From positions 1 through 7,837 of the forward strand of contig CALZLL010000030.1 of the NCBI GenBank assembly GCA_945788325.1: 7,837 nucleotides of DNA, written 5' to 3'. The first letter of the stretch is position 1. Every line of letters begins with the position of its first letter. This DNA comes from an uncultured Clostridium sp. (GTDB lineage: Bacteria > Bacillota_I > Bacilli_A > RF39 > UBA660). A program made the translations under genes and the position numbers. Positions 1 to 5,450 of this stretch are shown here, piece by piece. Below the pieces are notes generated by a model. It saw nothing but the letters and a program-made list of their open reading frames with translations. It had not been told where the DNA came from and made no database searches.

Positions 1-225
1 AAGTACAATGGTGAGAAGATAATTTTTGTTAATACATTTCATACATATAATCACTTATTAGAATTACATGAAACAAAAGAGTATGATGAAGTGACAATTT
101 TATACAAAGATATAAATTACGTTTCATATTATAAAAATATAGAAAAATTTATTTTTCATATGAATAATAAAGAAGAAACTATAATTTTTAATATTTATAA
201 TGAAGATTTGAAAGAAATATTATAA
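1..225 (+). CDS. C-terminal fragment of an unrecognised protein (5' end outside window)
   Basis: Frame 1 is open from the first base to a TAA at 223-225, giving 74 residues. The fragment begins KYNGEKIIFVNTFHTYNHLL and ends NEDLKEIL. It is hydrophilic, rich in Lys, Glu, Asn, Tyr and Ile, and has no membrane segment or cysteine. Alternating hydrophobic and charged stretches (EVTILYKDINYV, EKFIFHM) suggest beta-strands. I do not recognise a family from this much sequence. The composition matches the neighbouring genes, and the frame has no internal stop over 74 codons despite the high AT content, so it is probably a real gene end. It converges on the DUF2207 gene, with 247 bp between the two stop codons. 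Confidence 0.6.
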   Translation, partial: KYNGEKIIFVNTFHTYNHLLELHETKEYDEVTILYKDINYVSYYKNIEKFIFHMNNKEETIIFNIYNEDLKEIL

Positions 226-253
226 TATTAATTTAAAGATTTTTAATTAAAAA

Positions 254-286
254 AGTGCATGTAACTATTTTTTAGTTACACACACT
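254..286 (-). terminator. Possible minus-strand intrinsic terminator downstream of the DUF2207 gene
   Basis: An 8-bp perfect stem (260-267 with 273-280, loop of five T) is extended by a 4-bp outer stem (254-257 with 283-286) across a 2x2 mismatch. Read on the minus strand, the hairpin is followed at once by TTTTTTAATT (complement of about 244-253), as expected for a Rho-independent terminator. It lies about 190 nt beyond the DUF2207 stop codon, which is a long 3' tail but the best candidate for ending that transcript. On the plus strand no T-run follows, so termination there is unlikely. Confidence 0.45.
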
Positions 287-328
287 AAAAATTACACAAT
301 CAATATTTTTTTAAGACCTTAAGCGTTG

Positions 329-363
329 CAAGTTCTTATATAAAACTTGTTTTCTTTTTATTT
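329..363 (+). terminator. Possible plus-strand terminator for the upstream partial gene
   Basis: CAAGTT at 329-334 pairs with AACTTG at 344-349, with a possible G-T pair at 328/350. The hairpin is followed by the T-rich tail TTTTCTTTTTATTT at 350-363. The stem is short and the loop is nine bases, so it is a weak terminator at best. Position and orientation suit the gene that ends at 225, which converges on the DUF2207 gene. Confidence 0.35.
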
Positions 364-456
364 AAAACCATGTGCTTTTTCTTAATAAATTCTTAAATAT
401 TTATTGTTTTTTATAAAAATATTAGAAACAAAATTAATTTTTTATTTTTAATTTAT

Positions 457-481
457 TCTAGATAGAAAGAGACTATCTAGA
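457..481. repeat. 9-bp perfect inverted repeat spanning the DUF2207 stop codon
   Basis: TCTAGATAG at 457-465 is the exact reverse complement of CTATCTAGA at 473-481, with a 7-base loop. The right arm contains the TAG stop codon and the last codons of the DUF2207 gene. No T-run follows on either strand: on the minus strand the next bases are A-rich, and on the plus strand they are CCCC. It is therefore not a standard terminator. It could act as an mRNA 3'-end stabiliser or a stop-codon hairpin. Confidence 0.6.
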
Positions 482-2167
482 CCCCATAGATCCACCGCCA
501 CCAAAGGAGCCTCCTCCTCCGCCACCGGACATAAATCCACCGCCACCTGATGAATAACTATTAGCTTTATCTCTCGATGACATAGCGGTAGACATACCTG
601 AAGTACTAATCATATTAATAAATAATATATCATCAAATCCATAACCATATCTTTCATTATATGCTTCTATCTCATTTGGATATAACTTTTTAAATTGTTT
701 AGCTACTTTATCTGCTATTCCAAATATTTGAGCGTATATCAAATACATATCCCATAAATTAACTTCAATAGCTTCTTTTTCATTAATTCTAGAAAATTCT
801 AATAAAAATTCTTTAACACCTTTAACAAGACATGCTTCTTCAATAAACTTATCAGTTATTTGTACTTTAGAATCTTTTTCCACTTTTTGTAATAAACCTT
901 CTGATAATAGTTTTTCTGTTTCATAATCTAATATATCATCAAACCATCTAAGTATTTTAGCATAGTTATTTTTACACCATTTTTCAAATTCATTTGATTC
1001 TAATATTCCATCTTTTGAAGCTTCTAATAACATTTTATGTAATTTCATTTCATATTCATTATTTGATATAAAATTATCACTTAAAACTATTTTGCTTTCT
1101 TCTTTTTTTAGAATCTTTGTTGTACCTTTTTCAATAGAAATCCTTTTTTCTTTTAACCATTTTAAAAGTACTGCTCCTAATAAATCTGTTTTTTTATAAT
1201 TTAAATGATATATAGTAGAATATAAATAAACTTTATATATATCATCAAATGGAATATCTCTTATTTTATTAATATCTTTTGGTAACTTTCTTCCATTTTT
1301 TCCAAAATCGTATTTGTAGCTACCAATTTTATTTCTTGATTTTATTATGGTAACAATAAATATGATAGCAAAAAATATAAATATAAAATTAGAAAATATA
1401 AAGCTAAATAAAGCTTTTATAAATTTAATAATAGGATTTGCATTAATTGACGTTTTAGAACCTTTTTTAGCCATTGTTAAGTAATCATTAAAATCTTTAT
1501 CTATTACGTATGATGAATCAAAAGTATTCTTATCAAACTGTGCTAATAAGGTAATATATTCATCTTCATCAATGTCACCTTCAGAGTTCATCTCAACATA
1601 CCCATCATATACGTAAGCCGTACCATCTTTCTTACCAAATCCCCATACTGGAAGCGTATCTTCAAACTTATCATCAGAATATAATTTCAAATGAAAATTA
1701 TCAATATCATTACCACTTGGTAAAAAATTAAAATAGATCATATCTGCATCGTTAAGTTTAACAATAAAATTTTCTATCGTATATGTTAAGGTATACGTTC
1801 CAGAATTATAATCACTAATACCAAAACATAATTCTGTTTTACCATCTTCATAATATAAACCATTTTTATATGCTTTATCTTCAAATGAATCTTCAATATC
1901 CCAATCCTGTTTATATTCAAAAACTTGATTATTATACGTTACTGTATAATCGGTAACACTCATTTCACCTAGGTTATCATATGATTTATAAAACTCTGAA
2001 TCTCCATAATTAGCTTCAGGATCTATCCATTTTTCAGTTATGTGTGCATTACCATTTTTATCTACGTAAACATCAATATCAACCGTATCTATATCAATAG
2101 CATTTACCGAGATAGGAAATAACAAAAATATTCCTATTATATAAAGATATTTTAATATTTTTTTCAT
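473..2167 (-). CDS. DUF2207 (YciQ-like) membrane protein with Gly-rich C-terminal tail
   Basis: This 564-residue protein has the DUF2207 layout. A signal peptide covers residues 1 to about 23 (hydrophobic LYIIGIFLLFPIS, then VNA before the probable cut). An extracytoplasmic beta-rich domain (about 24-235) starts with IDVYVDKNGNAHITEKW, typical of the family. A membrane segment lies at about 251-275. A cytoplasmic helical part (about 290-520) carries a family-like segment near 470-490 (LWDMYLIYAQIFGIADKV). The C-terminus, about 539-564, is mostly glycine, as in many family members. The molecular function of DUF2207 proteins is not established. The start is well fixed: AAGGAGGA at 2174-2181 lies about 6 nt before the ATG. 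The gene follows lemA by 42 nt, and the two families often occur together. A terminator-like hairpin lies in that gap, so expression may depend on readthrough. Family assignment is confident; role is unknown. Confidence 0.88.
   Translation of the reverse strand: MKKILKYLYIIGIFLLFPISVNAIDIDTVDIDVYVDKNGNAHITEKWIDPEANYGDSEFYKSYDNLGEMSVTDYTVTYNNQVFEYKQDWDIEDSFEDKAYKNGLYYEDGKTELCFGISDYNSGTYTLTYTIENFIVKLNDADMIYFNFLPSGNDIDNFHLKLYSDDKFEDTLPVWGFGKKDGTAYVYDGYVEMNSEGDIDEDEYITLLAQFDKNTFDSSYVIDKDFNDYLTMAKKGSKTSINANPIIKFIKALFSFIFSNFIFIFFAIIFIVTIIKSRNKIGSYKYDFGKNGRKLPKDINKIRDIPFDDIYKVYLYSTIYHLNYKKTDLLGAVLLKWLKEKRISIEKGTTKILKKEESKIVLSDNFISNNEYEMKLHKMLLEASKDGILESNEFEKWCKNNYAKILRWFDDILDYETEKLLSEGLLQKVEKDSKVQITDKFIEEACLVKGVKEFLLEFSRINEKEAIEVNLWDMYLIYAQIFGIADKVAKQFKKLYPNEIEAYNERYGYGFDDILFINMISTSGMSTAMSSRDKANSYSSGGGGFMSGGGGGGSFGGGGSMGSR
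490..547 (-). repeat. G+C-rich direct repeats encoding the poly-glycine tail
   Basis: The 13-base word ATCCACCGCCACC occurs at 490-502 and again at 535-547, with a related CTCCGCCACCGG at 518-529. On the coding strand these give GGTGGCGGTGGAT and encode glycine runs in the DUF2207 tail. The segment is far richer in G+C than its surroundings because Gly codons are GGN. It also contains GGAGGAGGAGG on the coding strand, a strong match to the anti-SD sequence inside the reading frame. Confidence 0.8.
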
Positions 2168-2173
2168 ACACTC

Positions 2174-2181
2174 TCCTCCTT
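2174..2181 (-). promoter_or_regulatory. Ribosome binding site of the DUF2207 gene
   Basis: On the minus strand this reads AAGGAGGA, a near-perfect SD sequence 6 nt upstream of the ATG at 2167. It directly abuts the T-run of the terminator-like hairpin at 2191-2211, so the leader between a read-through lemA transcript and the DUF2207 start is as short as it could be. The hairpin itself does not cover the SD. Confidence 0.85.
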
Positions 2182-2211
2182 AAAGAAAAAAGTCTACTTA
2201 TTTAGTAGACT
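2182..2211 (-). terminator. Intrinsic terminator or attenuator between lemA and the DUF2207 gene
   Basis: AGTCTACT (2191-2198) and AGTAGACT (2204-2211) form a perfect 8-bp stem with a five-base loop. On the minus strand the hairpin is followed by TTTTTCTTT (complement of 2182-2190). The distal arm begins inside the lemA TAG stop codon. This is a convincing Rho-independent terminator shape, yet the next gene starts 24 nt after the stem and no separate promoter is visible for it. Partial termination, making more lemA than DUF2207 message, is the simplest reading. Confidence 0.7.
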
Positions 2212-2761
2212 AAAATTTTACTTGTACATTTTTTCTTTCTTCTTCGGTTGCTTCAAAGAAAGCTTCTGGTTTAAATCCAAACATGTTAGCTACTATGTTA
2301 GATGGAAACATTTCAAGTTTATTTTTGTAAGTTAAAACAGAATCATTATAAAATTGTCTTGCATAACGTATTTTTTCTTCTACTTCATTTAATTTATTTT
2401 GTAAATCTAAGAAGTTTTCATTAGCCTTTAATTCAGGATAACTTTCAGCTAAAGCAAATAATTTTCCTAAAGCCTTTGTAACTTCTCCTGATGCCTTCAT
2501 TTCTTCTTCAGGAGTATTAGCAGATGCCATCTTACTTCTAGCTTCAATTACTTCGTTTAAAGTCTCCTTTTCATGTTTTGCATACCCTTTTACTGTTTCA
2601 ACGATATTTGGTATTAAATCATTTCTATTTTTTAATACCACATCAATTTGTGACCATTGGTCTTTTACTTTGTTTCTTAATCCAACAAGTGAATTATACG
2701 TAGATACAAAATATAATAATATTAGTACTACGATTACAGCTATAATTATTGCTATTGTCAT
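2210..2761 (-). CDS. lemA: LemA family membrane protein
   Basis: The product is 183 residues when started at the ATG at 2761, matching the usual LemA size of about 180-190. A single N-terminal membrane segment (IAIIIAVIVVLILLYFVSTYN) is followed by the long helical domain. Family signatures include NSLVGLRNKVKDQWSQIDVV, RNDLIPNIVETVKGYA, ARSKM, LKANENFLDLQ, the RQFYND motif, and the FPSNIVANMFGF and VKF ends. LemA proteins are membrane-anchored helical-bundle proteins of uncertain function. A second ATG at 2767 would add two residues, but the SD AGGAGG lies 1 nt from it and 7 nt from the ATG at 2761, so the downstream start is preferred. The gene stands between two terminator hairpins, so it needs its own promoter. 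It precedes a DUF2207 gene, a common partner. Confidence 0.93.
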   Translation of the reverse strand: MTIAIIIAVIVVLILLYFVSTYNSLVGLRNKVKDQWSQIDVVLKNRNDLIPNIVETVKGYAKHEKETLNEVIEARSKMASANTPEEEMKASGEVTKALGKLFALAESYPELKANENFLDLQNKLNEVEEKIRYARQFYNDSVLTYKNKLEMFPSNIVANMFGFKPEAFFEATEEERKNVQVKF

Positions 2762-2768
2762 ATACATT

Positions 2769-2774
2769 CCTCCT
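2769..2774 (-). promoter_or_regulatory. lemA ribosome binding site, which decides the start codon
   Basis: The minus strand reads AGGAGG followed by AATGTATATG. Spacing to the ATG at 2761-2759 is 7 nt, which is ideal. Spacing to the ATG at 2767-2765 is 1 nt, which is too close for initiation. The start at 2761 is therefore chosen. Confidence 0.8.
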
Positions 2775-2782
2775 ATGATTTA

Positions 2783-2811
2783 ATTATATAATATTTTCAA
2801 AAGAAAATAAA
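2783..2811 (-). promoter_or_regulatory. Candidate lemA promoter
   Basis: A perfect TATAAT -10 box (minus strand, 2783-2788) lies in the only stretch between the dtd terminator and the lemA SD. At 17-bp spacing the -35 position (2806-2811) reads TTTATT, a poor match to TTGACA. The predicted start of transcription, near 2776, falls almost on the SD, giving a very short leader. A promoter is expected here because a strong terminator precedes lemA, but AT-rich spacers yield TATAAT by chance. Confidence 0.3.
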
Positions 2812-2844
2812 TAGAAAAAATGAAGATTATTTAAAATCTTCATT
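2811..2844 (-). terminator. Intrinsic terminator at the end of dtd
   Basis: A perfect 10-bp stem forms between 2819-2828 and 2835-2844 (AATGAAGATT / AATCTTCATT) with a six-base loop. On the minus strand it runs straight into TTTTTTCTAT (complement of 2811-2820). The stem begins in the last codons of dtd, and its loop and distal arm hold the TAA stop codon. This is the best terminator in the window and marks the end of the secDF-relA-dtd operon. Confidence 0.8.
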
Positions 2845-3276
2845 ACTATCTATAATAATTGTAACTGGTCCGTCATTTGTGATATTAACTTTCATATCAG
2901 CACCAAATTCTCCAGTTTCAACATTTATGTTTTCTAATTTGAGTTTATGATTAAAATATTCATATAATTCTTTTGCATCATTATAATTTAAAGCTTTTGT
3001 AAATGAAGGTCTACGACCATTTAATTTAGAATACAAGGTAAATTGAGAAATAGATAACACACTTCCTTCTATATCCTTTATACTAAGGTTTAATTTATCA
3101 TTCTCATCAGAAAATATTCTAAGATTAATTATTTTATTAATCATTTGATCTACTATTTGCTTATTATCACCTAAAGTAAAACCTACTAATATCACGTATC
3201 CTTTATCTATTTTTCCAATTACTTTATTTGATACACTAACGCTAGAGGAAAGACTTCTTTGAATAATTACTTTCAT
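2827..3276 (-). CDS. dtd: D-aminoacyl-tRNA deacylase
   Basis: This 149-residue protein is full length for DTD (about 145-150). It removes D-amino acids, and Gly mischarged onto tRNA-Ala, from tRNA, protecting translation from D-Tyr, D-Asp and others. It acts in the cytoplasm as a homodimer. Both signature motifs are present: SQFTL at 77-81, lining the active site, and NDGPVT at 134-139, whose Gly-cisPro enters the partner's pocket and excludes L-aminoacyl groups. The N-terminus MKVIIQRS and the segment GRRPSF (87-92) are also typical. The ATG overlaps the relA stop by one base (TAATG), with an AGAGG SD about 9 nt upstream inside relA, which points to translational coupling. relA-dtd adjacency is standard in Firmicutes. 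A terminator follows. Confidence 0.97.
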   Translation of the reverse strand: MKVIIQRSLSSSVSVSNKVIGKIDKGYVILVGFTLGDNKQIVDQMINKIINLRIFSDENDKLNLSIKDIEGSVLSISQFTLYSKLNGRRPSFTKALNYNDAKELYEYFNHKLKLENINVETGEFGADMKVNITNDGPVTIIIDSNEDFK

Positions 3277-5435
3277 TATTTATTACCTCTTTCAACACTA
3301 GTTACATAGGCAAGCTGACTAATAACACTAATATATCTATCAAGCATTTCTTTATCCTCTACTAATATATTTAAATCAAAAGCGTTATAATCCACGTTAG
3401 TAATTGTATTAACACTTTTAACCCCAACGTTCATAGAAGTTGTTTTAGAAATTATTTCAAGTAATAAATTATCTTTCTTCTCAGCATATATAATTACGTT
3501 AGTAACATATTTTTTATTAGCAGACTCATTCCATGATACATCTATTGTTCTTTCGTTTAAATTGCATACATTGTGACATGTTTTACGATGAATAGTAATA
3601 CCATTTCCTTTAGAAATATATCCAACTATATCATCGCCTTTAACGGGCATACAACATCCTCCAAACGATACTTTTAAATCATTCATACCATCAATTATAA
3701 TGTCACCAGAACCATCCATGGCTTTAGAAGAATATTTTAATACTTTATCTAGCATCTTTTTTTCTTCTTCTTTTTCACCTAATATAGTTTTTATAATTTG
3801 CGTAGGATTATATTTACCAACACCTATTTCATAGTAAAGATCATTTTCGTTATTTAAACCTAACTCATCTAATGCTATTTTGATTTTTTTATCATCCATG
3901 ATATCATTGATTGTTAATTTTTTTCTTCTAATAGTTTTTATAAGCATTTCTTTACCATTTGATATAGTTTCATCTTTATCTATCTTAGTAAAAAATGCCT
4001 TTATTTTATTTTTTGCACTAGTCGTATATGCTATATTAATCCATTCTTGAGATGGACCTTTGCTATTTTTATTAGTGTTTATTTTTACAATGTCTCCATC
4101 TTTTAGTTTATAATCAAGGGGAACAATGTTATTATTAACTATTGCCCCAACCATTTGATGACCAACAGAAGTATGAACGCGGTATGCAAAATCTATTGGC
4201 GTTGATCCGACCGGTAATTCAAAAACATCACCTTTTGGGGTATAAACATATATTTTGCTAGAGTTAAACACTTCGTTTTTTACCGTATTTACAAATTCTT
4301 CACCTTCAACTTGCTGTTCGTTAAGCTCTATTATACTTCTAAATGATTTAAGTTTTTGTTCCATTTCGTTAGTTTTATTTACACCGTGTTCTTTATAAGA
4401 CCAATGAGATGCAAAACCATATTCAGCTACTTTATCCATCTCATACGTTCTTATTTGTATTTCAAAAAGTTTACCATCTACACCAAAAACGGTAGTGTGT
4501 AATGATTGATAACCATTTGCCTTAGGACGTGCTATATAATCTTTAAAACGCTTTGGCATTGGCTTATATTTAGCGTGTATTGCACCTAGTGCTAAGTAGC
4601 ATTCAGCTTCGGTATTAACAAAGTAGCGAAGTGCTAATATATCGTATATTTGATTAAATGTTTTACCTTTTTGAAGTTTGTTATATATACTATAAACACT
4701 TTTACTTCTACCCTTCATTTCATGAGGAATATTAGCTTCATCAAGGAGTTTTGAAACACTTTCCATCATTTTTTCTACTGAATTATCAAGCTCTGCTCTT
4801 GACTCACTAAGTTTTTCTAAAATATCATTATAAACATCTGGCTTATAGTATTTTAAACATAAATCTTCTAATTCACTTTTAATGTGATTAATACCTAATC
4901 TATGCGCTATAGGTGCTAGTATTTCTAATGTTTCTTTAGCTTTTTCTTTTCTTTTTTTCTCAGGTATAGCCCATAAAGTTCTCATGTTATGAAGCCTATC
5001 TGCTATCTTTAAAATAATTATTCTAACATCTCCAGATAAACCAACTAATATTTTTTTGTGGTACGATACCAAAGCTTCATTATCCGCTGATAAAGATAGT
5101 TTATTTATTCTTGAAATTCCATCTACTAATTCTTTTATTTCCGTACCAAAATTTTCTTCTACTTCTTCTAGAGTAGTATTAGTAAAGTTAATTACGTCAT
5201 GAAGTAAAGCGGTAGCTAAAGTTTGACTATCTGCGTATACTTCTGTAAGTATTAATGCAACGTTTAAAGGATGAAGAACGTATTCATCACCCGTTAATCT
5301 AAGTTGTCCTGCGTGTGCTTTAGAAGCAAATTCATAAGCTTTTTCAATTAATTTTATGTCATCTTCACTTTTAATATATACTCTAGCTTTATCTATTAAG
5401 TCATTTAAAGTGTAAGCATCTTCTTTCTGCTTCAC
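3276..5435 (-). CDS. relA: Long RSH (p)ppGpp synthetase, hydrolase motif degenerate
   Basis: The product is 719 residues from the GTG at 5435, the normal size for a long RelA/SpoT homologue that makes (p)ppGpp from ATP and GTP/GDP. Order: HD hydrolase domain (about 25-190), synthetase (about 235-345), TGS (about 393-455), helical region, zinc-finger-like domain (CC at 594-595, C620, H621, C624) and ACT (about 643-716). The synthetase looks intact: GRSKSVYSIY, YDILALR, RFKDYIA (296-302, the RxKD type of bifunctional Rel enzymes), NGYQSLHTTV and FEIQIRT. In the hydrolase domain H55, H79-D80, and D146 and N150 of DRLHN are kept, but the usual HDxxED reads HDVINF, losing the Glu and Asp (N83, F84). 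ppGpp breakdown may be lost or weak. A GTG at 5444 adds three residues but overlaps the SD. The gene is 15 nt after secDF and overlaps dtd by one base. Confidence 0.95.
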   Translation of the reverse strand: MKQKEDAYTLNDLIDKARVYIKSEDDIKLIEKAYEFASKAHAGQLRLTGDEYVLHPLNVALILTEVYADSQTLATALLHDVINFTNTTLEEVEENFGTEIKELVDGISRINKLSLSADNEALVSYHKKILVGLSGDVRIIILKIADRLHNMRTLWAIPEKKRKEKAKETLEILAPIAHRLGINHIKSELEDLCLKYYKPDVYNDILEKLSESRAELDNSVEKMMESVSKLLDEANIPHEMKGRSKSVYSIYNKLQKGKTFNQIYDILALRYFVNTEAECYLALGAIHAKYKPMPKRFKDYIARPKANGYQSLHTTVFGVDGKLFEIQIRTYEMDKVAEYGFASHWSYKEHGVNKTNEMEQKLKSFRSIIELNEQQVEGEEFVNTVKNEVFNSSKIYVYTPKGDVFELPVGSTPIDFAYRVHTSVGHQMVGAIVNNNIVPLDYKLKDGDIVKINTNKNSKGPSQEWINIAYTTSAKNKIKAFFTKIDKDETISNGKEMLIKTIRRKKLTINDIMDDKKIKIALDELGLNNENDLYYEIGVGKYNPTQIIKTILGEKEEEKKMLDKVLKYSSKAMDGSGDIIIDGMNDLKVSFGGCCMPVKGDDIVGYISKGNGITIHRKTCHNVCNLNERTIDVSWNESANKKYVTNVIIYAEKKDNLLLEIISKTTSMNVGVKSVNTITNVDYNAFDLNILVEDKEMLDRYISVISQLAYVTSVERGNK

Positions 5436-5443
5436 GTTTAACA

Positions 5444-5449
5444 CCTTCT
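5444..5449 (-). promoter_or_regulatory. relA ribosome binding site, which decides between two GTG starts
   Basis: The minus strand reads AGAAGG and then TGTTAAAC before the GTG at 5435-5433, an 8-nt spacing. The in-frame GTG at 5444-5442 shares a base with this SD and has no other SD upstream, so it is unlikely to be used. No ATG start is available near the N-terminus. The SD fits wholly in the short gap after the secDF stop. Confidence 0.65.
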
Positions 5450-5450
5450 T

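Noticed and set aside
384..413. AATAAAT/ATTTATT hairpin followed by GTTTTTT, as a second plus-strand terminator
   Set aside because: The stem is all A-T with an 8-base loop in a region that is nearly all A and T, so it is expected by chance.
226..472. A small gene or RNA in the 247-bp gap between the left fragment and the DUF2207 gene
   Set aside because: No open frame with an SD and no tRNA-like or known structured RNA pattern was seen. The gap is explained by candidate terminators and AT-rich filler.
457..481. Inverted repeat at the DUF2207 stop read as an intrinsic terminator
   Set aside because: The stem is perfect but no T-run follows on either strand. The minus-strand continuation is A-rich, so it is listed as a repeat only.
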